From Orthonyx spaldingii (lineage: Eukaryota; Chordata; Aves; Passeriformes; Orthonychidae): a stretch of DNA of 64,000 nt. The stretch's first letter is position 1. Each line of letters opens with the position of its first letter. The notes beneath the pieces are model-generated. The model ran no database searches, was not told the DNA's origin, and worked only from the letters and a program-made list of their open reading frames with translations. Location: the NCBI GenBank assembly GCA_013397795.1, contig VZTJ01005971.1, positions 231,351 through 295,350 on the forward strand, in the 5' to 3' direction. Positions 24,097-37,200 of the stretch are shown here, one piece after another. Made by a program: the position numbers and the translations under genes.

Positions 24097-27000
24097 AGTG
24101 GAAAATTCATTTTATCCACATTGATACTCATAATTTTTTCAAACACTTTGGAAACCAACGGTTTTTTGGGTAAAGAATTAAAATAAATTTATTGTATTCT
24201 CTGTCTGCAGTGTTATACTAGAAAATTTCTCCTTTTCACTATTTTTTTTCCTGACAGGTTCAAGCACTGAAACAGTGTATAGGAAGTAATGGGGCATAGC
24301 TCAAATCTGGGATGAAAAGTAACAAATCAGAAGTGAATATTGCTTGAAGTCAGTTCCTGTTGTGCTCATTTTTCCTGGATGTGTGAGGAATGCTGACAGG
24401 CGGAATTGCTTGCCTCACAGATCACTGGGTGAACCTTGATGAGGTGGACATGTAATCACACATTACCACATTTTATTTGCCCTAACGTGGAACGTACACA
24501 GCAGCTTTAGGGTCCCAGGTAAATGGCATTTCATCTAGCATTCTTCATTTAAGCAGATTCCCAAGGATACATGAATGATTTGTCAAAGCAGCATCAAACA
24601 ATGATATTTGATGCCAGGTTACAGGTCCATAGCAACCATTCACTGATACATGTTAGCGTAACACTTTATCACATATTTTATGGAATTTATTGTCTCCCCC
24701 TTCATTTTTAGTAAAGAAATATCAACAGTTCCTCTATTTTATGCAGCCTCAGTATCATTAGCATGAAGCTGGAAAAAAAATACTTTCTTTCTCCTTGTGG
24801 CAATCCCTTGAGAACAGAACAAAGCATGACAACCGGTACACCACCTGCTTTATGTTTCACAAAAATCAGAAAGGCTGTCAAATAGCTCCTTCCCTTTGTA
24901 GTAGATGCATGTAGGAATACTATGTTTTTATGTGAAAAAAAAAACCAGATAGTAGATTTCAGAGGCTAATTATGAACCTTTATTTTTAGATATTTGGATA
25001 GAAAAAATAATAAACATATGAGTACTAAGAAAACTTCAGCATTCTAACAGTAACTCCTTTTCTTTCTATTCAAGTTCATTATGCAATTTGTATGGGTAAG
25101 CATTTTAATTTCAGAATTACTGAGAAGTCAAGCACCCCATGAAGCAGGTATTAAGAGCTATGTGAAGCACTGAAACATCTGTGTGCTGATTTTGGGTAGT
25201 ATAAATCAAGTTCTAGTCTTTGCAATGCTAATTTATTAATAGAAAAAGGAAACTGAGAGAGTCAAAACTGTTAAAAGCAATTATGAATTATAATCTCACA
25301 GTAAAAGCTTGAGTCACGTAGATCTGTTGCACTCGCTTAGCTTTAATCCCCCTGGTGTCAATGAGACTATCCAAATGCTTAACATGAAGCATGGACAGGG
25401 CAATAAATCAATTTGTTTAACATACCAAAAACCCAAGATATTTCACCAAACCCATCCAAATAAGATGGCAAGTCTAAGACTGCCAATACTTTTGTTTACG
25501 TGTCTTACATAAAAGTACTTTTATCCATATTTAGGAATGAGAGGCACAGAGTGTTTATCCAAAAACACGAAATGTAGTCATTCATATTGAGTTTGCATAG
25601 TTTCTTTGGTACACTTTGTCTTTATCATACCTGCATAATGCTTAGGCAACTTTAAATTCCAAATATGCCACAGACCTAGTCCAGAACTAAGAAATAAAGG
25701 CATTTGTTCAATGGTGTCACATTAAATTGCAATATCAGGCTTCTGGCTCTTGGTTTGCTGCAAAGGTATTCTCACTACGGTCAAATGAAGCATTTTAGGC
25801 CCAGCATTTATTTCAAAATTAAGCCTCACTAAAGAAAAGAGAAAAAAAAAGAAAAAAAGATAATCCTTTAATTGATGATCTTTCATTTGTTTGGCTTCCT
25901 GCCTTTTGTGCCATCACTGTTAAGCATTGTATCATTGCTTAATTTGCATTAGACACTTGTCTTTTGGAAGGTTTCTTTCTAACACCAAGTGTGATGAGTT
26001 GCTATGAAGTATTTATGTAGTATTATGTAGGAAAAATGCTGTTGCAATGCCATTGCACCAAGAATACAAAATGGTGATGGGGGAAGAGGAACAAAAATAA
26101 TGAAGGTTAATTTTACATTAGAGAAGAGATTCTATAGTGAAACTGAAATATTTTAGCCAAGCAAAACTTAGAAAAATATGGTTGAAAGTAAGAATAGATA
26201 TAGGGAATATGTATTTTATCAGTTGTTTATAAGAAATTATATGGTGGTGAGGCTAATTTTGTATCACTTGGAGTCTGGATGTCAAATTTACATAAGCTCT
26301 TTACATATATTGTGCAGCTTAGAAAAAAACTTACTTTGCTCTTTTCACTAGTTTGAAATTCCATAGTGACAGGTTGGTCAAAATGGTTATGGTGGTTTCT
26401 AGTGGTCTTAAAGATGTAAGAAATCTACAAAGTCCTCTTGAAAAATGAAAAGTCCCTGGCTGACAAAATTTTAAATCTTTTTCATTGACAGGCACGAAAG
26501 GCCTTCATCTATGAAGCACAAAGTGACTATCTTGAAGAATACAAAATTTTGTAACTTATTGCAACAAGCAAAGGGAAAAGTTAAGGATTACATTTATATC
26601 TAAATACAAATTTTCTTATTGCTATCCATCCTAATTGCTTATCTGTTTTCCATTCTAATTGCTGATCTAATTGCAATGCTGTTATAACAGCATTGATATG
26701 CTTCTGTTTTGTTTAAGGTATCATTCAAATGAAATAAAAACAGGTGGCCCTTTCAGAGTATTCTCCTGTCCATTTGAGGCACCTAACAAAAGATCCCAAA
26801 TATTATTGCCTTATGATTCTTTATTAGGTCTGTGTTAAAACAAAAAGTTTTTTTTTCCCCTTGTGTGCAACCTCATTGAAACTACAGGTTCCTTTCACCT
26901 TTATTAGTACAAAAGAAAGTCACATTACTTTGCCTTGCATGCACATCTACTGAGAATTCAGAAGCATGGCAATAAAGACATGCAGTTTCAGTCCTATATT

Positions 27001-30000
27001 ATCAGCATGTAGTTAAACAAAAGGAATTTTTTTAAAAATTGTAGTGACAGCATAGACCTTTGGGTTAGGCTTGCTCTAGATACACCTGGAAATCCATTTG
27101 GTGTTTCAGATGGGTACCTATCTCACCTTCCAGTAGGAAGATTTAATATTAAACAGCAGAGAAAATATAGCTTGAATTACCATTACTTCTTTATACCATT
27201 TATTTTAACAATACAAGACAAATAAGTGACAACTATTGGCAGTACAAGATGCTTTGGAAGTGACACAGTGCATACTAAGAATAATTAAATCAACAGCACA
27301 TACTTATTTGTATCAAGAGTAGATTTACATCTTTGACTATGAAAATTAAAAAAATAAAAATATTAGAAAGGAGGCAAAGCAGGGCTTCTCAGATTATGAA
27401 CTCCATTCTTCTGCTTTCATGCCGTTTATGTGAAATAATGATTGTGTGATATAGATCATCATATATATTCATTATGAATTCAAATGTGAGGATTTTTTTA
27501 TAATCCATGTACCTTCTAGTTCTGCACAAAACTTATTCTGTCCTGATGAGATTTATTTTGATTATCTGACTTTCATATGTACAAACATTCAGTTCCCACA
27601 TATTATTTAATAGCTCAAAAAATGCTAAAACCTCCCTTATTCTTTCAAAATTGCAAGAAAAAGTGTTCGGGACACATATTTGGTAGAAGGTCTTTATCTC
27701 AGGTTTATCTACAAGGCTACTTTTCATATCAACTATAGCTCTTTCATTTTTACATCCAGGCCATTAAAGTTTCTAAATTGATCATAAGTCCTGAATCTAC
27801 TTAAATCAAGTAATTTTAAAACATGTTCTTACTACACACTTTATTCTTGAAAGCATATTCTAAACAAACTCATAAGCTGCAGAGAGTAAACCTTTCAAAA
27901 CTGCTCAGCTCTCAGCTCTTCCATTAGTGTTACTGTCAAATATATAAAATGAAAACCACAGAAATCCTTTCTGTTGCTATATCAGGTGTCAGATATTGCC
28001 CTGCTAGTTAATCTCTGAAAGTAAGAGGGAAGCTTAATAAAATTATAGCTAGAATCCTTTGACATGAATCCTGCTCTTACCTGTGGATTATAACGTAATC
28101 CCATTATGACCTTTCAATATCCTTTATCTATCATGACAATTGATGTCTTAAAAGCTTCTTATTTTTGAACCATAGTATATACATGGGTTTGTTCTATTGT
28201 CAAAGAATGCAATTTACCTCTAATATGTTGAAATAGAGGAGTTTCTGAATTTAAGTCTTTTATTAAAGCTATTTACAGTATCCAGTTTGGAAAATATTTT
28301 GATTGTCATTTTAAGATAAGTATGGCCACATCTGCTTGAAGGCTCTCTCGAGCTTTGACAGTGTATCACTCATTATTTGGTGATCTTGGACTGAGTAAAA
28401 GGTTAGTCAACAGCCTGAGTGGCTCAGGGTGCAGAGACATCTCCTCTTGAGTACTGCTCACATATCTCCATCATCCTTTTCCCTATTTCTGTCAGGATGC
28501 TTCTTCTGCTTTCTCTGGAGACCCCTTCCCTTTCCTCAGTCTTTTTGCACAAGTAGAGACACTGTGATATTCTGCTACATTTTTCCTTAGAAAGAATCTT
28601 CACAAATCCTTGGGAGTATATACAGGCATAATAAATAATAATAAGGCATTGTTTTTATTTCGTTCCAGTACCTTTTTGCACTAAACTTCTTACACAAGTA
28701 GGGAAATGTAGGCAACAGCTCTGGAATCAATGTTGGTCTTTACAATTTGTCTTAAATGTCATCAGGCAGGGGTAAAAGATTATATGAAAAGATTATGCAA
28801 GAGAAGCATGAGTTATTGTTTTCCTACAAAATTAACATCCTAGTTTTTGGTCTTTACTTCACTCTGCCATGTTCTTGGTTATGTATATTAACAAAAAAGT
28901 ACAAGTTCCAATTCACTGTTACATTTAGTAATTATTTTATATTTCTGAAATCTTTCACTATTGTACTCCATGACATGTGAACAAAATAAAAATTTGTATT
29001 TTGAAATGAAAGGTTCTTAGAATAGTGAATGATAACAAGAAAGCTATCTGTACAACAGCAAATCAACTTCTGATAATTGCAATGACTATTATCTGCCACT
29101 GCTTGAACTAAGAACCAAGTATCAATTATCTGATATTATCCAACCCAAATAAAATTGGAAGATACTGTCAGCTCCTTCAAGGCTTTTCAGTGACTACTGT
29201 TTTCCAAAAGAACTGAAAACACAGTTTTTTTCTCTCCTTTTAAGTCAGAAACAGATTACTTTTAAGAACAAAAATGAGATTTCTGTGATGAAATTTCACT
29301 AACCCACAGAAGGTCCAAGGAAAACTTAGAAGACACAAGGTGGTTCATTTTTTTTTTTTCTGATGTTCAGCTGATGTTCTTCAAAAGATAGCAGAGACTG
29401 TGTCAAAATTTCCATTAAGATTTTGAAATATTTACAAAAAATATTGCAATAGTTAGCCCCCAATGAAAATATTAAAAAGTACATGACCTTTGCTGATAAA
29501 ACCTTCTCATGGGAAGGCCATTGTGCAGAATATATTCTGGTAAGTTCTCTTGATTTTCTGCATGTAATATGTTTATGACATTAGAATACACCAAAAATAA
29601 AATCAAGGGAGATGGAATTATGGTAAGAGCTAAATGAAACGTATCTTATGCTCAAAGGCCAAAGACAGGCTCTATACGAAATACAGCATTATGAAAGGCA
29701 ATATAGTATCAAGCAGTCTGAGATAAATCCTAACTCTTTCTGACTAACCCAGTACGACTATACCTCTACCCTGAAATACATAATTCCTCAAGGAAATATG
29801 GTATTTGCTAAAAAGTTTCTGAGTTTCTGAACATATAGATTCTTTTCTAAGTTATTGCCTCTGAACTTTGACCCCCAACTTGGTTCCAGACACGCAATTA
29901 CACTTGTAAAGTATTCTGTCCAGATTGTAACAATTGCTAGAAAATTACCTAGCATTTTTTTAAATTATAGGACATGAAATGGAATTAGTGTGCAAATAAG

Positions 30001-30396
30001 ACATACTTTATATGCCTAGTACCGATTTCAATGATGATTCATTTTCTGCACAAGCTTCATTTGTTTTATGCTGTCTGTCAGCCTGCAGCAAGATCACGAC
30101 AGTCAGTGTAGAAATATCACAGTTTAGTCAAGCAAAACAATTATCCTTTGCTTTTTCAGACTGGTGAAGTTACAATAATAAGCTTGGGGGAAATTGATAA
30201 TGAGATTTGCAAAGGATTTAGTTTTGTTGTTCCTTATTGGGTTTTTATGTGTTCTTTAGAAAGGGCTTTGCTTCTTTTCTACTATAGCCTGGACTCTCAA
30301 ACATAAATATACACCTTCCGTCTGCCCAGGGTGAGAAAATAAGGAAAAAGGAGATGAAAGGAAGAGAGTTACAGAGTCTTTGTTATTCCCTGCCCT

Positions 30397-30640
30397 TCAT
30401 TTCAGGAAGAAAGTAAAGAAAATAAATAGGAATATTTGATGGCAGCCATTTTGACTCCTGCCACAATCATCTGCATGGCTCCGATTGGTGACTCCTACCA
30501 GAGCTGGAACAAATGAGCGTACTGCTCTAGTTACTACTCTTCTGCCTTTCCATCCTAGGAGTGAAATGGTCTCAACTAGACTTTCAGCAAGCGCTTCACA
30601 CATGTTCTTCTCCCAGAGATGAAGGAGAGAAAAAAATTCA
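30397..30640. other. Unclassified GC-richer block
   Basis: Higher GC than its flanks, with a 68-codon minus-strand frame (30603-30397) whose first 50 residues are compositionally protein-like and whose end is T-run-encoded phenylalanine. No family was recognised. It may be an old retroelement or pseudogene piece. Confidence 0.2.
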
Positions 30641-31709
30641 CCAGACTAGAAGTAGTCCAGGCACATGACCTTGGGAGGTGGAACTTCTGGGACAGTCAGT
30701 GCTGATCCTTCTACTGGCTGTGTTTTGGCTGGCAGAGATGTAAAACTAAAGAAAGTACTAAATTTGTTTCTATTGTCACCTATCAGGGAGTAATTTGGTC
30801 AGCAGTTGCAGTTATGAGTCCAGCTCCTGGGCAAGGCTGAGAGCATTTACAAGCATAATTACAGCCCCATCAGCTGCTGTGCTTCTTTCTGGAAGAGTGT
30901 GAAACTGTTCCAAGGCTCCACTTCCTGCCAGTCCTCAAAATATACAAAGTTCACAAGTTGTCTCCTTCAGCTTGAGGAGGGCTGCCATATGTCAGAATAA
31001 GTATTGGTTTAATCAACCAGCAAAATTCAAGTTGCATGGTTCACTGCACAAACTAGGCAAAAACAGTAATATTTGCAGGTATGTGATGGGAAAAAAAAGT
31101 CCTTACCAAATCATCTTTCCATTAAAAAAATAAAAATAAAACACCAAAACAAACAACAAAAGAGAAACCAGAGAAAATGATCATTTATTTAAAGAATTAT
31201 AGTTCTATAATTTACAAATATTAAAGTGACACCTTTGACTCATGTCATTAGTTCCAGTGCCAAGATAGATGTGTCAAATGTTACTGAGGTGAAATAAACT
31301 TTCTAATATCAAGTGTTGCTGCTTGTGGTGTTTAGTAGTATAGCTTCTCATGGTAACTGTAACCTTCCAATCTATTTTCTACTCTTACAGCAAGAACAGA
31401 ATAAAATGAGTGCCAGATAAGAATATGTTATGGAATCATTATCATTGTGGTGTAACAGGCTACTTCGTGTGAAAAGGAGAAAATATCTTAGATGAAGTCT
31501 GTTGGGGATTACTCCTGCTTATATCTGCAAAACAGTAGAAAATGTACATCCAATATCAGGTAATTACCTTTGAGTGGATGACTGAACTAATCCCACTGTC
31601 TTCTGAGTTTCCAATTAAAAAAATAGGCTTACCATGTCCTCAAGATATTATTTCAGAAAATACGGCTCATTGGAGGGTCTATAAAATATGACCTATTAAA
31701 GATACTGAA

Positions 31710-32100
31710 ACAGTTGGGTTCCTATACTCCAGAGAAGCCTGAAAGGACATTTATTAACAACCTTCACATATGTAAAAAGTTTCTGCAAAGAGGAAAGTAG
31801 TAAACTGCTTCCCTGTGGTTTTTTGGGTTAGTGCAAAGACTAATTAGATAAATTGCAGCAGGGGAGATTTAGCTTTGATATGGGAAACAACAGTTTAATG
31901 ATGTTCAATTACTGAAATAGATCACTTAAGAAAGTAGCAGAATTTTCATCATCGAGCACTTTTAAAAACAGGTCTCATAAATCAGGAAATGTTTGATTAT
32001 ATTTGACAGTTGATCAGCAATCAACTATGAGATTGACAATCTTTTGAGCCAGAGATCAACTAAGTGGTCTTTAGAAACATCTTCCAGCCCTATTTTCTAT
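31710..32100 (+). mobile_element. Old CR1 LINE, 3' end
   Basis: This matches the 3' end of an old archosaur CR1 over about 390 bp. The CAGAGAAGCCTGAAAGGAC start resembles the segment before the end of ORF2. A block AAATTGCAGCAGGGGAGATTTAG lies at about 31851-31873. The region ends with CTTCCAGCCCTATTTTCTAT near 32080-32099, the conserved CR1 tail. Substitutions and small indels are many, so the copy is old. No ORF2 reading frame survives. The 5' end is truncated, as is usual for CR1. Confidence 0.8.
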
Positions 32101-32659
32101 TAGCCAAGATTAACTAATAAATCTAAAGGTAACTGTTGTGCTAGATACACAATGTAGAAGTCTGTAGATTCCTTAACTTTCTGCATTTTTCACTTGTAAT
32201 TTCTTTAAAAACTAAGGAACTCCAGTTTCGACCAATAACAAGAACTGTGTTAAGACCAGCAATATTCCTACCTTAATATGAGGAAACCTAAGTAGTTCCT
32301 GATTTTCTTACTGCTGCCCATTGTGAGATCCAGACTATGTTTGAAGACTGAATTTTAGGGCTATGTTGGGATGTCTTGAGTCACCTATTTCTATGTCAGT
32401 GACAGTGTCAGGAGTCAGCGACTGGATGCTTGTCTAGAGCTTTCTGTCCCCCACACAGAGATTTAGAATTAGAGAGATTACATTGGATCACCTCTTGTTT
32501 CAAAATTCTTCAGGATTTAAGCAGAGGCTGTATTTGAATCTGAAAAAGCTCAAATTATTGCAGTTCTAATCTCTCATACAAAACAGGGCTAAGTAAACAG
32601 ATTAAAAAACATTCCAAAAATCTTTAAAAAGTGGGATCCAGATTTTATCTTTAAAATGG

Positions 32660-32664
32660 GGAGG
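32660..32664. repeat. Target-site duplication GGAGG (left)
   Basis: GGAGG directly precedes the TG of the long LTR and is repeated at 34257-34261. A 5-bp duplication fits class III (ERV-L) elements. Confidence 0.85.
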
Positions 32665-32825
32665 TGTCGTGGGTTTACCCAGGAAGGGTCAGTCTTGCAA
32701 GTGACCTATGGTGCAGGAAGCAGTGCACTTTGCTTCCTGGGAAACAGAGCCAGTGACCAGCTAGTTTTGAGTATTGATGGATGTATAATCTAATTAAAAT
32801 TTGTTCCGCCTCCATGGAATAAACC

Positions 32826-32833
32826 ATATTTAA
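32826..32833 (+). promoter_or_regulatory. TATA-like element in the long LTR
   Basis: TATTTAAG, about 160 bp inside the LTR. It is the best TATA candidate upstream of the CpG-rich block. Whether it was the real promoter is uncertain. Confidence 0.35.
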
Positions 32834-32929
32834 GAGAGATACACTTGAGAAGAAACCCTTTTTTTCCTGTCCTGTTGCTGCCAGAGAAGCAAGTCCTGTG
32901 CTTCTCTCTCTGGTAGGGCTGGGCCTTTG

Positions 32930-33200
32930 CCTTCCCCCTCCCCTCCCCCCTCAGAGCGGGGAGGGGGGGGAGGTTTTTTGCAGCAGCAGTGCAGCTGAAC
33001 GTGGGGGAAGACCCGGCCTGAGATCTCCGGCTGCTGGGCAAAACATTTTAACTACAGCGGGCAGTGCCGGGCCGGCTCCCTCCGGGCCGGCTCCCTCCAG
33101 GCCGGGTCAACTTCGCAGAGCCCAGCCCTTGCTCTGGGCCGGGCAGAGGCCGGGCCGGCTCCCCCCAGGCCGGGCCAGCTTCGCAGAGCGAGGCTATTGA
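32930..33200 (+). repeat. CpG-rich tandem repeats inside the long LTR
   Basis: GGGCCGGCTCCCTCC occurs twice in tandem at about 33069-33098. A larger unit running from CGGGCCGGCTCC to CTTCGCAGAGC appears at 33083-33121 and again at 33150-33189 with small changes. The block holds open frames on both strands (plus 32898-33200, minus 33363-33052) only because GC-rich DNA has few stops. It is the most CpG-dense part of the window. Confidence 0.8.
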
Positions 33201-34256
33201 GACTCTTAACTGCTTCTGCAGCCCGGCTCAGACTTTTTAAACAACCCGGGAAAATCATGGGACTGTCGCAGAGGCCCGAGAAAGAAATTAACCCTTTCAT
33301 TGCCCAGATGAAACTTGCAGAAACTGATCTGCTCTTGCACAGATAGAAGAAGAGTGAGGACACTTACAAAAACACAGCATAGAGACTCAAAGTCAGTGAG
33401 AGAAGCAGAGCTGAAGCTTAGAGGGAAGGAGCATGAGGAGTGCTACAAAGTAAAAGCTGAAAATTCTTCTGTGAAACCATGATTGAGACCAAGCTAAAAT
33501 ATTCCCTGTAATATATGACAAATGGTCCAAGGGGGGATGTGACGTCCTACCTGCAGCCAGTGCAGCCAGTGAATCAAGGCACCTGTGTGAAGATAAGTAA
33601 ATACTAAAGTAATTGCAGCCTGATGAGACATTTAAGTAAAGAAGAGAAGAAACTGTGATCCAGATCCCTTGCCCCGGGGAATGGTCAAAGAAAATTTACG
33701 TTGCCAGTCATAAAAGAAGGGGATTTCTTTGCTGCGGTAGTAGAACAATTCATCCTTAAAAAAAACACCCCATGAACTGTCATAACCCACCGTAGTAGCA
33801 GTGGGAAAGCTACTGGTGTGGGAGGGACGTTCCACAACAAGCAGAAATCTTTTTCTCCTGGGCGGCTGCTAGTTGTGAGGCTGAAAACGATAAAAACTAT
33901 ACTTCTTGTGGAGAAGTCAACATGGTAAAGCAGGAGAAAACTCCTCTCCCTAAATGAACTGAAGAAAGACTAATTTAGAACTGGTAAACTGACTGAAAGT
34001 CAAAGTGTTGGTTTTTTGTATTGTCATTGAAAAATAAAGAAGTAGGAAGAGCAAAGGTGTTCTGACGGTTTTGTTCTGGTTCTTAATTTTTTTTTCCTTC
34101 CTTTTAGGTCTGTTAATAAACTCTCTTTATATTCTTTAAAGTTTAAGCCTGCTTTACCTACTCCTAATCCTTATCTCACAGCAAAATTAAATAAAATCTG
34201 GTAAGTGTACTGGTGTTTAGCCAAAAAACTCAGGTGAATGAACTCAAACCACTACA

Positions 34257-34261
34257 GGAGG
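34257..34261. repeat. Target-site duplication GGAGG (right)
   Basis: Exact match to 32660-32664, directly after the CA end of the LTR. Confidence 0.85.
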
Positions 34262-37200
34262 TAATTGTATGTACAGATAAGTGATAAAATTTAATATAGC
34301 ACACTGCAAAAAAAATACAGTATTCAATAAGAATTCTGCAGCATTTTCCTTCTTTACTGTATTCTCTACCCTGTTTTATCCTAGTCATTCTCTGTTTAGA
34401 CTGTTTTTCAGGGAGAATACATTCTAAGTTGCTACGCCACATTTTTTATGTGCATATAAGTACATGTGAAAGCATTTTATGTTTTGGATGGCAGTGATAT
34501 AATTCTTAATTTTCTGAGGAAACAGGATCAAATCTTTTTTGTGATCTGATGATGCTCACCGAGTATATCATTTTAATGTTTTGCCTATTTGACAAGTTGC
34601 TTCTGCAACAAAGCCCTGACTTTTAGTGAAAACTGTGCATGTCAATACCCTCAGTAACCCAATTTTCTTTATTTTGCATATTAAATATGGTTTGTTTGTT
34701 GATATTTGTAAAGTCCAAACTGAACAGATAGTGATAAATTCTGAATGAAGGCCTCATATAATCTGTGTATCTGTTAGATTCCAGTATCTGGGTGACAACA
34801 GACAAATATTTCCCTTCTCAAGATATCCTACACTTTGGTGACCTTAAAACATTTTGTGATTTGAAGCAGAAACATGAGTTAGGTATTTTCTTGGTTTGGG
34901 GTACTTATTTACAGAGCTTGTCCTTATACAACAAAGGATATAGTTCCAGTGCAGTCTTTACACTGATAATTCTTTTTCAAAAAGTAGGAAAGGAAAACAG
35001 TTACCTAGCTGCTGGGTTTGTTTGCTTCTCCTGATTCTTTTCGAGATCTTAATTGCTCAAAGAACAAGAACTGAATATTCTCCCTCAGTCCTTGAAACAA
35101 TGTTGTCTTCTTTCCCTCATCTTTTGGACTTGACCCTTGAGGAATTTCTGTATTTCAAAACTCCCAGTCACAGTCCTCAAATATTTACCTGAATGTCTAC
35201 TCTGTTTTGAGCAGCAGCTCTGCAGTTCAAAGGCACTTTTCAGATTTGCCTGACAGATTTTAGAAAGTCAGAGTGACACATTAAACATTATCCAGTTGCA
35301 TGTTTCCCATTTCAGGGTTTTCATATATGTATTTTTGTGACTGGAATATGGAGGACTAAGCATCTTTAAACATCATTTATATTTGTAGTATAGGAATTTA
35401 GCAAAAAATAATTGAAGAATGTAAAAAAGTGGTATAATTGAAGAGTGGCAGAGCAAGAGCAAGAAAAATTATTTATATGTCTAAATTCTCTGTTTAATAT
35501 GTCCTCCATTAACCATCTGAACACTTGATTCATCTTGCACCTAAAAAATTCACTCTCTCCAAAAAAAGAGATACACTTTCACAGTCAATTTAAAACAAGC
35601 TTACCTAAACACAGTGTCTTGCAAAGGCATATCCCTTCTGTGGTCTCAAAATCCTAACACAGAAATTAGTGAACTCAGGACAGTCAAAAGCACCTGTGAA
35701 AGAGCAAGCACTCTTTTGTTCCAGGCCTAGTATAGAGGAGCATGAATGTTACAATACATTTTGGCTGCATCCTTCCTCTCTGGCTTTCATGGTGTAAAGT
35801 ATCTCATCTTCAGAAGAAGCAGGAGATTAAGGTAACTTTGTGGTTTCTGTGTCAGCTAAAAATTTACCCAGAATACTTCAATCTGCCTGCTTTATTTTGT
35901 ATTTTCAAAGGCTTTTATATTGAATTCTGCTACCTGACTCTTTGAAATAGCCACACAACAGCAACTATCTTTACACAGAAGATGAAGGAACAAGTCACAA
36001 AGCAGCTAGATATTTGTTCTCCGTGTTTCTCTGTCATATACATACACTAACCTATTTACCTAATTTCTCTTCTTTAATGTCCTATCATTAGATATATTTC
36101 ATCTTCTATGACTTCTTGAACCATTTTATCATAATAGTTGATCTGTTTTGATTAATATGTATGACTAGTTTGGTACAATCCTATATTATGCTAATCTATC
36201 AGCAAACCCTTGTCAGACTAATGATGTTATAACTCAGTGTTACAACAGCTGCTGACATCAGTGGTTTTGGCTGGCCTGGTCTTTCTTGGTATAACAATAT
36301 TAAATGATTGTGGATGGTAACTACAGGATCTAACTGTACGGACAAGGATGTAAAAGAAACATTGTGAAAGACTCTGTGTCTTCTGGCATATTTAGTTGAA
36401 CATCTATTTCTCTCTGATTCTATACAGTAATTATTGCAGAGTAATAGGTTTCATTTTTTCAAACACAAATCAGTTTTATTGACAAAATATGCTTCAAGGC
36501 CTAAAAGGAAAAAACTGAGGAAATACTCAATAGAGAAACCCCATTTGTAATTATTTTATAGCTACCATGAAAAGAAGTAATTTCCCATATGTAATTTGCA
36601 ATCAGATTTGTTCCACAAATAAAAGATTAATTTTTTTTCCCAAAAGCAAAACAAAAATTATCTTTCCATACCTTTTTCTTATATGCTATTATAGACACAG
36701 TTGAAAATAATCTGTAATGGTCTGTATTCACTTTTTTTTTTCTTTCTTCCCTTCTTCACAAATTTGTCCAAGTACGAAATAAAAATGAAAATCCATCTGA
36801 CTTGCACACCAACCTTCTGAAACCTATTTCCCAAAAACTGCCTCACATCAAACATCTATGTAAATTACTTTTTCTTACAAGGCTGGATAAAGCAATCTTC
36901 AGACTGCAATATCCTTACTGAAAGCATATATACGGGAATACCGCAGGAGAAGTTTGAATTGTGGGTTTTCTTATTTCAGCTTTCAGAAGTAATAGAAACT
37001 TCAATATTCCTGTTATCTATGACCTTAAGCTATTTCTGACCAAAGAGAATTAGATGAGTTTGAGCAACGTCTTCATGTAAGCACATGATTAATATTTATC
37101 ATGTTTTTCTGTCTTAAGGTTCAAACATCAATAATTTGATATTACAGGTTCCAGACTGATCCAGCCTTACATGACATGTCAAGTCAAAGATTGATAACAT

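Larger units (their letters stand above)
20387..31709. other. Non-coding AT-rich DNA, no gene recognised
   Basis: No frame exceeds about 102 codons, and none resembles a known protein. Recognisable contents are a 31-base poly(A), a G/T-rich simple repeat at 24.03 kb, a purine-rich stretch at 25.84 kb and a GC-richer block at 30.4-30.6 kb. No CR1, LTR or RNA gene was identified. Much of the interval may be decayed repeats. Confidence 0.6.
32665..34256 (+). mobile_element. Long (1592 bp) solo LTR, ERV-L-like, plus strand
   Basis: The element begins TGTCGTGGGTTT and ends AAACCACTACA, so its ends are short inverted repeats with TG...CA. It sits between perfect GGAGG duplications. The last 150 bp carry AATAAA hexamers (34033, 34115, 34190) and a TTAATAAACTCTCTTTAT block resembling avian ERV-L LTR U5, which suggests the family and the plus orientation. 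A TATA-like TATTTAAG lies at 32826-32833. It is long for an LTR because of a CpG-rich block with tandem repeats (about 32930-33200). No retroviral gene is seen inside. A second copy, inverted, starts at 63599 and is about 95% identical by eye over the shared 400 bp. Confidence 0.82.

Noticed and set aside
32898..33363. 100-codon plus and 103-codon minus frames as genes
   Set aside because: They overlap each other in the CpG-rich tandem-repeat core of an LTR. Low-complexity Pro/Gly/Ala/Arg-rich translations.
32665..34256. A full provirus or internal retroviral genes within this element
   Set aside because: No gag, pol or env motifs are visible, and the ends behave as one LTR with a single 5-bp duplication.
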